This document shows, piece after piece, positions 1 to 8,553 of a stretch of 64,000 nt of DNA (positions are counted from its first letter, which is position 1; every line of letters begins with the position of its first letter). Both the position numbers and the translations under genes were made by a program. Below the pieces are notes generated by a model. The model was not told the origin of the DNA. It worked only from the letters and a program-made list of their open reading frames with translations, and did no database searches. The stretch is taken from the NCBI GenBank assembly GCA_016718505.1, contig JADKDE010000003.1, forward strand, positions 310,001 through 374,000. Direction: 5' to 3'. This stretch comes from Saprospiraceae bacterium. Its GTDB lineage: Bacteria > Bacteroidota > Bacteroidia > Chitinophagales > Saprospiraceae.

Positions 1-1062
1 TTCATCAAAGTCGATAACAACTTTTGGCGACCGCGGTTGGGATTGGCATGTGAGTACATAACCATCTTCCACTTCGTCTGGCTCGAGCGCATAATTTACA
101 CGCATTTCCACTTCTCCTTCGACCAGCTTTGCTCTGCAGGTACAGCACACCCCACCTTTACAGGCGAAAGGTAAGTCGGCACTGGCTTCCAAAGCTGCCT
201 CTAGTATGGATAATCCATTGTAAGGCACTTTCAAATCAATCGTAAGCCCATCTATCTTGATGGTCACTTCAGATTCTTTCCCTTCAAACTTTTTGATGGC
301 AATTGGATCTATCGATTTATTGGCTGGAGTCGTTGTGGTAAAAAGTTCGTAATGAAGTTTCAGATTGGGACATTTTTCTGTTTTGAATTTCTGGAAATCG
401 AGAAGCATCTGTTCTGGCCCACAGAGGAAACATTCATCGAACAGATCAAAAGGTTGGACTTGGTGTATATTGCAAAATTTTTCAAAATCAAGACGACCAT
501 TAAATAAAGGAGCATCGGTTTTTTCCTTTGAGAGGAAGTAATGGACTTCAAAGCGCGTAGGAAACATATTTTTTTGATCTTCAATCAGTTCCCTAAACAT
601 AATATGTCGAGTATTTCTATTTACGAAATACAAGCAACAAGTGGCAGTATCGTCGGTAGCCAAAATGTTTTGGATTAAAGAGATTATAGGCGTGATACCA
701 CTTCCAGCGGCGATAAAGCAAAAAGATTTACGCTCACCTATTTGTCCTTTGTTGATAAAATTTCCTTGGGGTGGTGCCACTTCCAAAGTATCCCCTACTT
801 TCAATACTGAATTGGCAAATGTAGAAAAAATCCCCTGCCCAATTTGCTTAACACCAATGGTTAAATTAGGCTCCTTTGGACTACAGGCAATACTATACGA
901 TCGTCTTATTTCCTCTCCATCAATTTGATGTCTAAAAGTTAAGTACTGCCCCGACAAAAATTTAAAATCCTCTCGATTTTCGGTAGGAATTTCAAGTTCA
1001 ATGGCCACGCTATCGGGCGTCTCGTGGTTGAGCTTAACGACTTTTACTGGGTAAAAACGCAT
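1..1062 (-). CDS. PaaE/PaaK-type ferredoxin reductase (flavin + 2Fe-2S), 3' end beyond window
   Basis: Electron-transfer reductase that passes electrons from NAD(P)H through a flavin to a plant-type 2Fe-2S centre. The frame is open from ATG 1062 (MRFYPVKVV) to the window edge, giving 354 residues. Visible motifs are RRSYS (about residues 53-57, flavin binding), GSGITP (about 112-118, nucleotide binding), a CGP near residue 208, and a C-terminal ferredoxin domain with C-x4-C-x2-C (CKGGVCCTC) followed by a fourth Cys in VLTCQ. This order (FNR module, then ferredoxin) is that of the phenylacetyl-CoA epoxidase reductase subunit PaaE and related stand-alone reductases, about 350-360 residues, so only a few residues should be missing. 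No other paa genes are visible, so the substrate partner is unknown. It is transcribed divergently from rpsF. Confidence 0.75.
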   Translation of the reverse strand, partial: MRFYPVKVVKLNHETPDSVAIELEIPTENREDFKFLSGQYLTFRHQIDGEEIRRSYSIACSPKEPNLTIGVKQIGQGIFSTFANSVLKVGDTLEVAPPQGNFINKGQIGERKSFCFIAAGSGITPIISLIQNILATDDTATCCLYFVNRNTRHIMFRELIEDQKNMFPTRFEVHYFLSKEKTDAPLFNGRLDFEKFCNIHQVQPFDLFDECFLCGPEQMLLDFQKFKTEKCPNLKLHYELFTTTTPANKSIDPIAIKKFEGKESEVTIKIDGLTIDLKVPYNGLSILEAALEASADLPFACKGGVCCTCRAKLVEGEVEMRVNYALEPDEVEDGYVLTCQSQPRSPKVVIDFDE

Positions 1063-1187
1063 TTTAGAAATAAAAATAAAATGAACAATAAGCTATAAAA
1101 GTAATAAATTTTGCACAAAAAATTCGATTTTCAAGGCATTAATAAAATATTTAAAGAAAATAATAGCCTATAAATCAATAAATTACT

Positions 1188-1195
1188 TACCTTTG
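1188..1195 (+). promoter_or_regulatory. -7 promoter element for rpsF operon
   Basis: TACCTTTG fits the Bacteroidota -7 consensus TAnnTTTG and lies 53 bases before the rpsF ATG. The same element with the same following bases (GCxCCTCG) precedes rpsA at 49004. No clear TTG is seen 17-20 bases upstream. Confidence 0.6.
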
Positions 1196-1248
1196 CGCCT
1201 CGTTTTAAATGAATTATTAATTAACCAAAAAAGAATTTAACTTCAACA

Positions 1249-1695
1249 ATGAGAAATTATGAAGTAACTATCATCGTAGATCCAGTTCTGTCGGGCGATG
1301 AAGTAAAATCGACAGTTGAAGCTTATATCGACCTAATCAAACAGCATGATTGCGAGATTGTGCACAAGGGCGAAATGGGCTTGAGACAATTGGCCTATTC
1401 TATTAAGAAGAAGCATTCGGGTTTTTATTTTTGTATTGAGTTTCGTGGTGAATCTCCAGCCTTGATAGACAAGATGGAATTATCACTAAAGCGTGATGAG
1501 CGTATTTTGAGATTTTTGACCGTTAGCTTGGACAAGTTCGGTGTGAAATTCAACGAAGACCGTCGCAATGGACTCATCGGTAAAGCAAAGAGGGTAAAAG
1601 AGGAAGCTCCTAAAGAAGCACCAGTAGCTATTAAGGAAGTACCAAAAGTGGTTATTCCTGATTTACCTGAAGAAATATTGCTAGAGGAAGAATAA
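1249..1695 (+). CDS. rpsF: 30S ribosomal protein S6
   Basis: Small-subunit ribosomal protein S6, which binds 16S rRNA with S18. The 148-residue product starts MRNYEVTIIVDP and has the single S6 fold over about residues 1-95 (RQLAYSIKKKHSGFYF, a basic RNA-binding strand). The tail after about residue 105 is Lys/Glu/Pro-rich and longer than in E. coli, as is common in Bacteroidota. It is first in the conserved rpsF-rpsR-rplI operon. The leader is A-rich (TTAATTAACCAAAAAA) instead of carrying a Shine-Dalgarno sequence, as usual in this phylum. Confidence 0.97.
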   Translation: MRNYEVTIIVDPVLSGDEVKSTVEAYIDLIKQHDCEIVHKGEMGLRQLAYSIKKKHSGFYFCIEFRGESPALIDKMELSLKRDERILRFLTVSLDKFGVKFNEDRRNGLIGKAKRVKEEAPKEAPVAIKEVPKVVIPDLPEEILLEEE

Positions 1696-1729
1696 AATTT
1701 TTTAAAAACTTAGAAACTATCATATAAAA

Positions 1730-1996
1730 ATGGCAAGTAGAGACGATATAAAGTTTTTGAGCAATCCAAAGATTGGCCAAAAAAGAGATAAATACTGTAG
1801 ATTCAAAAAATTTGGTATCAAGTATATCGATTATAAAGATTCAGATTTTTTACTACAATTCATCAATGAGCAAGGAAAATTACTTCCTCGCAGGATAACA
1901 GGGAATTCACTTAAGTACCAACGCAAGGTTGCAACTGCTGTAAAAAGAGCTAGACATTTAGCTATTTTGCCTTTCGTAGCGGATGGCTTAAAATAA
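1730..1996 (+). CDS. rpsR: 30S ribosomal protein S18
   Basis: Ribosomal protein S18, partner of S6 on the small-subunit platform. The 88-residue product carries the family signature (FKKFGIKYIDYKD, then LPRRITGNSLKYQRKVATAVKRARHLA), with the basic C-terminal helix intact. It is normal in length and lies 34 bases after rpsF in the same operon. Confidence 0.97.
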   Translation: MASRDDIKFLSNPKIGQKRDKYCRFKKFGIKYIDYKDSDFLLQFINEQGKLLPRRITGNSLKYQRKVATAVKRARHLAILPFVADGLK

Positions 1997-2025
1997 TTTT
2001 TAACCAATATTAAAATCATCAAGTC

Positions 2026-2472
2026 ATGGAGATAATTCTTCTTTCAGATATAGAAAAATTAGGTGATAAGCACGAGATTGTCACTGTTAAGCCTGGGTAT
2101 GCGAGAAATTTTTTAATTCCTCAAGGACATGCCATCGTGGCAAATGTAAGTAATCGCAGAAGTTTGGCTCACCTGATCCGTCAAGAAGACGCAGCGGCAG
2201 CCAAGCACATGGGCGAGTACCAAGATATCCTAACCAAAGTTCAAGCAGTTACTTTGAAAATTGGTGCTAAGACAGGTACCAGCGGTAAGATATTCGGTTC
2301 TGTAAACAATGTTCAAATAGCAGCAGCTATCAAAGATCAAATAGGAATTGACATCGAACGTAAGCGCATCAGCATCCCTGTTGAAGTAAAGGAATTGGGT
2401 GAATATGAAGCAATCATCGAATTGCATAAGCAGGTGAAAGGACCAGTAAAATTTGTAGTAGTATCTGAATAA
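2026..2472 (+). CDS. rplI: 50S ribosomal protein L9
   Basis: Large-subunit protein L9, which binds 23S rRNA near L1 and helps maintain reading frame. The 148-residue product has the N-terminal L9 signature (GDKHEIVTVKPGYARNFLIP), a central connecting helix at about residues 45-75, and the C-terminal domain (GKIFGSVNNVQIAAAI). It is the last gene of the rpsF-rpsR-rplI operon and is followed by a Rho-independent terminator. Confidence 0.97.
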   Translation: MEIILLSDIEKLGDKHEIVTVKPGYARNFLIPQGHAIVANVSNRRSLAHLIRQEDAAAAKHMGEYQDILTKVQAVTLKIGAKTGTSGKIFGSVNNVQIAAAIKDQIGIDIERKRISIPVEVKELGEYEAIIELHKQVKGPVKFVVVSE

Positions 2473-2503
2473 GATTTACTAGATACTCAAATGTAAAATA
2501 TTG

Positions 2504-2539
2504 AAAAGAGGTATATTTAAAAAATGTACCTCTTTTTTT
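2504..2539 (+). terminator. Rho-independent terminator after rplI
   Basis: AAAAGAGGTA at 2504-2513 pairs with TACCTCTTTT at 2527-2536 and is followed by Ts. It lies 31 bases after the rplI stop and abuts the end of the converging lipoprotein gene, so it may serve both. Confidence 0.8.
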
Positions 2540-3560
2540 ATTTCGTATATCCAGTAATGTTTAAAAAATTAGCACCTGGAATTTGTAGGATGATTTCTCT
2601 TTTATTGCCTTCATCGTCAGACCTTTCGATCCTATAATTTGAAAAATAAGTAGGTCGGTTCGAAAAATAAAACTTCTGTTTTGCTCCCCAAAAATTCCCT
2701 CTACAGCTTTGTCCCTCATCAACTACATATTTATTATAATCGCGTAAAACACTCGTCCTAACTATCTGGGATTTGGTATAATTATCTTGGGTATTGAGGA
2801 TTGTATATGTAAAAAAGTTATCAAAGTATTGATTGCAATTGATATCCGTCTCCATGTGTTCGTTGGTGGTCAATTGGACCTCATTATGAATCTTGAAAAC
2901 ACCATTGGTGTCTTGTCTTAACTTGGCAGCAAAAACTTCCACATCTTTGTCTTTTCCACTGGATTCATATTCAGGGAGCGCAGTGTACAATAACGTAGAG
3001 TCATCTTCCATCAGGATGGGTTGTTGGAATTTTGAAGGTCTAGAAGTGATTCTAACTGGGTTGGAGCCATCGGGCTTGGTCAAGAATAAATGCCATCTCG
3101 TGCCACCTCCAAATTCATCTGTTGTTTCAGCTGCTATCAAGAGCAGTGAATCATTTTTCACCCATGTAGCGAAGCCTTTTTGTATCCACCCATTCACATT
3201 TTTTGTAAAAATCCTACGAGGATTTGATCCATCCAGATTGAACATCCAAAGCTCCGCATTGAGATAATCATTGGTCAGTCGATCGGAATTGTTAGGTGAT
3301 CTAAAGCACAATAATTGCGTCTTGGCTTTGTTTAATCTAGGGGACCAAAAATTATGATCTTCATCAAAGGTAATTTGAGTAAGGTTATTTCCTTCGTATT
3401 TATAAATTTGATAGCTGCCACTTTTATTGGAGGTAAAATACAACACCTCATTGGCGGACAACCTGCCAAAAATGGTGTCGAGGTTGGTTTGATCATCACT
3501 AGATTTCTTACATCCTGCGAAAATCAAGAAAAATGATAGCACACTTAGAACGGTCTTCAT
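2538..3560 (-). CDS. TolB-like beta-propeller lipoprotein
   Basis: Predicted exported lipoprotein of 340 residues. The N-terminus (MKTVLSVLSFFLIFAGC) is a lipoprotein signal with lipobox FAGC; mature Cys at about residue 17 is followed by KKSSDDQ, acidic residues soon after the Cys. The rest resembles PD40/TolB-type propeller repeats: LYFTSNKSGSYQIYKYEG, FWSPRLNKAKTQLLCF, LWMFNLDGSNPRRI and FLTKPDGSNPVRI, each a strand followed by a D-G-S-N-P turn. Such proteins sit in the envelope and usually bind proteins or glycans; the ligand here is unknown. It is monocistronic between rplI and lon. Confidence 0.75.
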   Translation of the reverse strand: MKTVLSVLSFFLIFAGCKKSSDDQTNLDTIFGRLSANEVLYFTSNKSGSYQIYKYEGNNLTQITFDEDHNFWSPRLNKAKTQLLCFRSPNNSDRLTNDYLNAELWMFNLDGSNPRRIFTKNVNGWIQKGFATWVKNDSLLLIAAETTDEFGGGTRWHLFLTKPDGSNPVRITSRPSKFQQPILMEDDSTLLYTALPEYESSGKDKDVEVFAAKLRQDTNGVFKIHNEVQLTTNEHMETDINCNQYFDNFFTYTILNTQDNYTKSQIVRTSVLRDYNKYVVDEGQSCRGNFWGAKQKFYFSNRPTYFSNYRIERSDDEGNKREIILQIPGANFLNITGYTK

Positions 3561-3686
3561 ACGTTGAATCTTGCTGTTTTAAATAATTGCTTAAAGGTAA
3601 TTCAAACCATTTAGAAGACCATATTTATTAAAGGGAAACTTTTTGCCAGTCAGATTTTTAACTAAATTTATACAAGATTTTACAGT

Positions 3687-6104
3687 TTAAAAATCCCAGA
3701 TACCTAGGGCACTTTGCAACACTTCTCTCATTTGATCCACATAGATAAATTCTAGACCCGCTATATATTCTGCTTCGATTTCTCCGACATGTTTTTTATT
3801 TTGATTGCATAAAAGGATATTTTTTAGCCCTGCTCGTTTAGCTGCTAATATTTTCTCCTTAATGCCTCCCACTGGCAATACTTTACCTCGAAGCGTGATT
3901 TCACCCGTCATGGCCAAAAATGGCTTCACGGGCTTATCTGTAAAGCATGACGCCAATGCCGTCAGCATCGTTATACCCGCTGATGGTCCATCCTTGGGTA
4001 TGGCGCCTTCTGGCACGTGTATATGGATGTCAGTTTCCTCGAATATCTTTGGATCGATGCCAATTTTAACAGCGTTGGCTTTAAGAAATGTCAAGGCAGT
4101 CGTCGCACTCTCCTTCATAACATCGCCTAGATTTCCAGTGATAAGCAGTTTGCCTTTGCCAGCGTGTTTGCTGACCTCAATGAACAGTATTTCACCTCCT
4201 ACGGATGTCCAAGCCAACCCAATGGCTACACCAGGACCTTGTCGATCGGTGTACATTTCATTGCTGTACTTTTCAAGCCCAATAACCTCCCTTATGGTTT
4301 GATCGACCCAAACCTTTGGCAATACTTCAGCATTTGCCACCCTTTTCGCAAGATTTCGCATCAAGCCAGCAATTTGTCGATCGAGGCTTCTTACACCTGA
4401 TTCACGAGTGTAATTTTTTATTAAAAACTCTAAATTTTCATGCTTGATATTCAGCGCTTTTTTATCCAATCCATGCTTGACTGCTTGTTCTGGTATCAAG
4501 TGACGCTTAGCAATTTCAACTTTTTCTTCAGTTGAATACCCACTAATATCGATAATCTCCAAACGATCCAATAAAGCCGGTTGGATGGAAGCTAGACTAT
4601 TGGCAGTTGCGATGAAAAGTACCTTGCTGAGATCGTATTCCATCTCTAAGTAATTATCATAGAAGGTAGCATTTTGTTCTGGATCCAAAACTTCAAGCAA
4701 CGCACTAGAAGGATCCCCTCGATGGTCTTTGCCCAATTTATCGATTTCATCTAGGAGAAAAACGGGATTGGCTTTACCGCATTTTTTTATAGATTGTAAA
4801 ATCCTACCTGGCATCGCCCCGATATAAGTCTTTCGGTGACCACGGATTTCAGATTCATCGTGCAACCCTCCAAGCGACATCCGAATAAACTCTCTATTCA
4901 GCGCTTTTGCTATGGATTTACCCAGACTTGTTTTACCCACTCCAGGAGGTCCTACTAGGCATAAAATGGGTGCCTTCAGGTCATTTTTCAATTTTAAAAC
5001 GGACAGGTGCTCCAAAATTCTCTCTTTGACTTTTTTCAAACCAAAATGATCCGAATTCAGAACTTTGTCGGCATTTTTTATATTAAAGTTATCCTTGCTT
5101 ACTTCCAAATAAGGCAAGTCCACCATAAATTCTAGGTAATTCAACATGACAGAGTACTCCCCTACCATGGGATTTAATCGCCTCAGCTTGGACACCTCTC
5201 TTTCAAAGTGCTCCAGCATCTTTGGCTGCCATTTCTTCTTATCGGCCTTTTCGAGCAGCTTTTTGATTTCCTCCTCGACGGGATTTCCACCCAGTTCTTC
5301 TTGGATGGTTTTCAACTGTTGGTTGAGGAAATAATCTCGCTGTTGCTTATCGATATCAACACGCGTCTTCGAATCAATATTGTCCCTAATCACCAAGTAT
5401 TGAAGCTCCTTGTGCATCAAAGTAAGAAGCTCCTTGGCTTTTTCGAATTGGTCGTCAATTTCAAGGATCCGCTGCTTTTCAGCAATTCCAGTATTGAGAT
5501 TCGATGTAACAAAATTTATTAAAAAATTGTCGCTATTAATAGTTTTCAGGAAAAATCCAGCTTCTTTGGGGATATTTGGTGATAAGTCGATCATTTGTCT
5601 GGCGACATCTTTCACACTGCTGATCAACGCTTCATATTCCATTTTATCTGCATTGTTTGTCAATCCTCGAGGAGACCAACTGATGGATATAAAAGGTTCT
5701 TCACTCAAAAAATCAATCAGATCAAATCGCTCTTTTCCTTGGAGAATAGCCGTGAGATTGCCATCGGGCATTTTGATGATTTTCATCACTTTGGCGATAG
5801 TACCTACCTTATACAGGTCATCCTTGGTGGGGTCTTCGACCTCTGGGTCGATTTGAGTCAATACTGCGATCCACTTATGTTTATCGTAGGCCTTTTGTAC
5901 TGCCTTTATGGATTTGTCGCGTCCTACCGTAATTGGTATTACGATATTTGGCAAATGAACCGTATTCTTGAGAACAAGCAATGGCAATTTGGCAGGAAAA
6001 TCTTCCTTCACCTGGTCTCCATCATCTTCTATCTCCACTGAAAGCAAAGGCATGTATTCATTTTCCTCACTCATATCTTGCGTATCAAACACTTGTTCAA
6101 ACAT
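3687..6104 (-). CDS. lon: ATP-dependent Lon protease
   Basis: Cytosolic AAA+ serine protease that degrades misfolded and regulatory proteins. The 805-residue product is full length. An N-terminal LON substrate-binding domain (LPLLVLKNTVHLPNIVIPI) is followed by a coiled-coil region, the AAA+ module with Walker A GPPGVGKTS and Walker B VFLLDEIDK, and a C-terminal protease domain with the catalytic Ser in PKDGPSAGIT and the Lys in GGIKEKILAAKRAG. The start MFEQVF at 6104 adds about 30 acidic residues before the LON domain; MSEENEY is an alternative start. Confidence 0.97.
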   Translation of the reverse strand: MFEQVFDTQDMSEENEYMPLLSVEIEDDGDQVKEDFPAKLPLLVLKNTVHLPNIVIPITVGRDKSIKAVQKAYDKHKWIAVLTQIDPEVEDPTKDDLYKVGTIAKVMKIIKMPDGNLTAILQGKERFDLIDFLSEEPFISISWSPRGLTNNADKMEYEALISSVKDVARQMIDLSPNIPKEAGFFLKTINSDNFLINFVTSNLNTGIAEKQRILEIDDQFEKAKELLTLMHKELQYLVIRDNIDSKTRVDIDKQQRDYFLNQQLKTIQEELGGNPVEEEIKKLLEKADKKKWQPKMLEHFEREVSKLRRLNPMVGEYSVMLNYLEFMVDLPYLEVSKDNFNIKNADKVLNSDHFGLKKVKERILEHLSVLKLKNDLKAPILCLVGPPGVGKTSLGKSIAKALNREFIRMSLGGLHDESEIRGHRKTYIGAMPGRILQSIKKCGKANPVFLLDEIDKLGKDHRGDPSSALLEVLDPEQNATFYDNYLEMEYDLSKVLFIATANSLASIQPALLDRLEIIDISGYSTEEKVEIAKRHLIPEQAVKHGLDKKALNIKHENLEFLIKNYTRESGVRSLDRQIAGLMRNLAKRVANAEVLPKVWVDQTIREVIGLEKYSNEMYTDRQGPGVAIGLAWTSVGGEILFIEVSKHAGKGKLLITGNLGDVMKESATTALTFLKANAVKIGIDPKIFEETDIHIHVPEGAIPKDGPSAGITMLTALASCFTDKPVKPFLAMTGEITLRGKVLPVGGIKEKILAAKRAGLKNILLCNQNKKHVGEIEAEYIAGLEFIYVDQMREVLQSALGIWDF

Positions 6105-6219
6105 TTCAAATATTCTATTAATGATTCTTGTTTTTTAAATTTAACGAGTCTAATTTGTAGGTCAATTCCCATGCCATTCTATTTTTTCATTGTATTTGCT
6201 CAAATCTGACTACTTTTGG

Positions 6220-6227
6220 CAAAAATA
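6220..6227 (-). promoter_or_regulatory. Candidate -7 element for lon
   Basis: On the minus strand this reads TATTTTTG, matching TAnnTTTG, about 115 bases before the lon start. No convincing -33 TTG is present, and the AT-rich context makes chance matches likely. Confidence 0.35.
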
Positions 6228-6270
6228 TATTAGTTTAACGTGACATTTTGTCGCATAACCAAATTCAGAA

Positions 6271-6597
6271 ATGATTTTTCAAGTAAAATCCATTACCACA
6301 AAGATATTTTTTATTTATATTTTTTGTTGTAATATTCATCCTGTAAGCGCCCAAAATCTATATTTTCCACCAAACAATCAAACGCAATGGGACACCATGT
6401 CTATCGAAACTTTGGGCTGGTGTCCTGAAAGGATTAATGACTTGTACAATTATCTTGAGAACAACCAAACTAAGGGTTTTATTATTCTAAAAATGGTAAA
6501 ATGGTCCTTGAAAAGTATTTTGGAGGATTTACTAAAGATAGTCTGTGGTATTGGGCTTCAGCGGGTAAAACGGTCACATCTTTCATGGTCGGAGTAG
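6271..6597 (+). pseudogene. N-terminal piece of frameshifted T9SS serine hydrolase
   Basis: Start of a secreted serine hydrolase. ATG 6271 opens a signal peptide (KIFFIYIFCCNIHPVSAQ) and the first about 74 residues of the enzyme, up to GFIILK. Beyond the A5 run at 6489-6493 this frame is meaningless and stops at 6597. Reading one base back (or one more A in the run) continues as K-N-G-K-M-V-L-E-K into the next piece, which contains the SxxK nucleophile. The two pieces are therefore one gene of about 440 codons broken by a -1 shift. Sequencing error, pseudogene, slippage or phase variation cannot be told apart here. Confidence 0.75.
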
Positions 6598-7595
6598 CGC
6601 AACAAGAAGGAAAATTGAACCTAAGTCAGACCTCTTCTAGCTTTCTCGGCAATGGATGGACGTCCTGTGCCACTACACAAGAAAATCAAATTACCATCCG
6701 ACATCAATTGACCATGACTTCTGGATTGGACGATGGACTTGCCGACCCTTATTGTACCCTTCCGAACTGTCTATCATGTATCGCTCCAGCAGGTGAACGA
6801 TGGGCTTATCACAATGCCCCTTATACATTGCTGGACAAGGTCATAGAAAATGCAACTTCAACATCTTTCAATGCTTATTTTATCTCAAAACTCCGAAATC
6901 CTATCGGAATGAACGGTCAGTTTTTTCAAATTGATTACAACAATATTTTAGTATCAAATGTGCGCAGTATGGCAAGATTTGGTTTGCTTATACTCAACAA
7001 AGGTCGCTGGGGCTTCACGCCAATAATGCAAGACACAGCCTTTTTTAATCAAATGGTAAATACCTCACAGCAATTGAATAAATCCTACGGCTACCTGTGG
7101 TGGCTCAATGGCAAAGAAAGTTTTAGGGTGCCAGGACTTCAAATCCAATTTCCCGGTCCTCTCTTCAGATCCGCCCCCAACGACATGATTTCAGCCATCG
7201 GCAAAAACGGTCAAATCCTTAATGTCATTCCAAGCCAACAATTGGTCATAGTGCGTATGGGCAATGCACCTACCAGCTCTGAAGTCCCTTTTACCATGAA
7301 TGATTCCATCATGAAATATGTCCAAAACTTGCCTTGCGTTACCCAAACCAAAGACCATGGATTAGATGAAAGTTCATTCGAAATTTATCCTAACCCAAGT
7401 GGCGATATTTTATTTATCAACAATAAAATGAAGGAGAATTTTAGCATCCAATTATACAATGATTTGGGGCATTGTGTATTAACAAGCCATTCTGTTTCAA
7501 ATATTGATGTTTCCAATTATCCCAATGGCATATATTTTCTTACTATCAGAAATAACCTAGGTACCTTGCTGAAAAAAATCGTCATTCAACACTAA
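6501..7595 (+). CDS. Serine hydrolase (beta-lactamase class C-like) with T9SS sorting domain, main piece
   Basis: Catalytic part of the gene begun at 6271. SAGK about 20 residues into this piece is the SxxK motif of class C beta-lactamase/penicillin-binding-like esterases; IRHQLTMTSGL and the later YGYLWWLNG fit the same family, the latter at the Y-x-[SN]-like position. The enzyme probably hydrolyses an ester, amide or peptide bond outside the cell. From about residue 290 the C-terminus is a type A T9SS sorting domain (FEIYPNPSGDILF, then YPNGIYFLTI and a final KKIVIQH), so export across the outer membrane is expected once the signal peptide in the other frame is joined. Substrate unknown. 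Confidence 0.8.
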   Translation: MVLEKYFGGFTKDSLWYWASAGKTVTSFMVGVAQQEGKLNLSQTSSSFLGNGWTSCATTQENQITIRHQLTMTSGLDDGLADPYCTLPNCLSCIAPAGERWAYHNAPYTLLDKVIENATSTSFNAYFISKLRNPIGMNGQFFQIDYNNILVSNVRSMARFGLLILNKGRWGFTPIMQDTAFFNQMVNTSQQLNKSYGYLWWLNGKESFRVPGLQIQFPGPLFRSAPNDMISAIGKNGQILNVIPSQQLVIVRMGNAPTSSEVPFTMNDSIMKYVQNLPCVTQTKDHGLDESSFEIYPNPSGDILFINNKMKENFSIQLYNDLGHCVLTSHSVSNIDVSNYPNGIYFLTIRNNLGTLLKKIVIQH

Positions 7596-7651
7596 ATAGG
7601 ATTTTATTTTTGTTGAAATTGGTGTAAGCACCCAACCGAAACGCATATTAA

Positions 7652-7681
7652 TTTGTTTACCCTGAGATTTTGGTAATTTTG
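7652..7681 (+). promoter_or_regulatory. Promoter for small membrane protein / RluA operon
   Basis: TTTG at 7652-7655 is followed after 18 bases by TAATTTTG (7674-7681), a full match to the Bacteroidota -33/-7 promoter. It lies 17 bases before ATG 7699. Confidence 0.6.
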
Positions 7682-7698
7682 CTCAATTATATTTGGAC

Positions 7699-7866
7699 AT
7701 GAGATTTATACTTTTAATCATCCTTGGATTGGTAGCGATGAGATTCGTTAGTACGCTTTTCAATGCTTTCAATAAGCCTTCGACGCCCACCCAGCCCAAT
7801 CCGCCTTCCCCAAAATCCAAACAAAAGGAAGGAGACTATATCGAATATGAAGAAATAAAAGACTAA
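7699..7866 (+). CDS. Small membrane protein, DUF4834-like
   Basis: A 55-residue gene starting MRFILLIILGLVAMRFVSTL, one predicted membrane helix, followed by a Pro/Lys-rich linker and an acidic end (GDYIEYEEIKD). This pattern of a short N-terminal helix and a terminal D-Y-[IV]-[DE]-[YF]-E-E motif is what I recall of the Bacteroidota DUF4834 family; function unknown. It has a good promoter 17 bases upstream, and its stop TAA (7864-7866) overlaps by one base the ATG of the next gene, suggesting translational coupling. Confidence 0.7.
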   Translation: MRFILLIILGLVAMRFVSTLFNAFNKPSTPTQPNPPSPKSKQKEGDYIEYEEIKD

Positions 7867-8528
7867 TGACAGAAAAAATTTCCGACCTAATCTTGGTCAA
7901 CAACCACCATTTCATCATATTGAACAAACCTTTCAATGTGGCTACTCAACCCGACAAATCCAACGATAAAAGTCTGCTTGAATTGGCAGAATTATATTGC
8001 AAAATAAGGCTTTTTGTCGTCCATAGACTCGATAGACCGGCCTGTGGCCTTGTTATTTTCGCCAAATCTGGTCAAGCAGCCTCTGAGCTTTCTCAAATGT
8101 TCGTTAATCACCAAGTAACCAAAACGTATCTTGCTTTCGTTTCTAATCCCCTCGAAAAGGAGCGCGGAACACTAGAAAATCCCATTTTTTTCAATCCCAA
8201 AACCAATAAATCTTATATCTGCGAGCCAGACCATAAAGATGCAAAGATGGCAAAATTGGATTACGAGACTTTGAGTAAAACCGACAATTATACTTTTATA
8301 AAAATAAACCTTCATACAGGGCGCCACCACCAAATCCGTGTACAAATGTCCCACGCAGGTCATCCCATCAAAGGCGACGTAAAATATGGCGCAAAAAGAG
8401 CCAACAAAGACAGATCCATAGACTTGTGTGCTTATGAGCTTGCTTTCGACTACAAGGCACAGAAATACAATTTTAAGGCGACTTTGCCCCCATTCAAAAT
8501 ATGGCAAGATTGCCTCCCATTAGTATAG
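7866..8528 (+). CDS. RluA-family RNA pseudouridine synthase
   Basis: Converts uridine to pseudouridine in RNA. The 220-residue product has the catalytic motif HRLDRPACGLVIFAKS (about residues 56-71), with the essential Asp in HRLDR, and the family's C-terminal GRHHQIRVQMSHAGHPIKGDVKYG. It lacks an N-terminal S4 domain, so it resembles the short RluA/TruC-like members; whether the target is 23S rRNA or tRNA cannot be read from the sequence. The start overlaps the stop of the upstream small gene. Confidence 0.9.
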   Translation: MTEKISDLILVNNHHFIILNKPFNVATQPDKSNDKSLLELAELYCKIRLFVVHRLDRPACGLVIFAKSGQAASELSQMFVNHQVTKTYLAFVSNPLEKERGTLENPIFFNPKTNKSYICEPDHKDAKMAKLDYETLSKTDNYTFIKINLHTGRHHQIRVQMSHAGHPIKGDVKYGAKRANKDRSIDLCAYELAFDYKAQKYNFKATLPPFKIWQDCLPLV

Positions 8529-8553
8529 TTTCTAAATTATAGCACATTTTCCT

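Noticed and set aside
5595..6041. 148-residue plus-strand frame opposite lon
   Set aside because: Antisense shadow of the conserved lon N-terminal domain.
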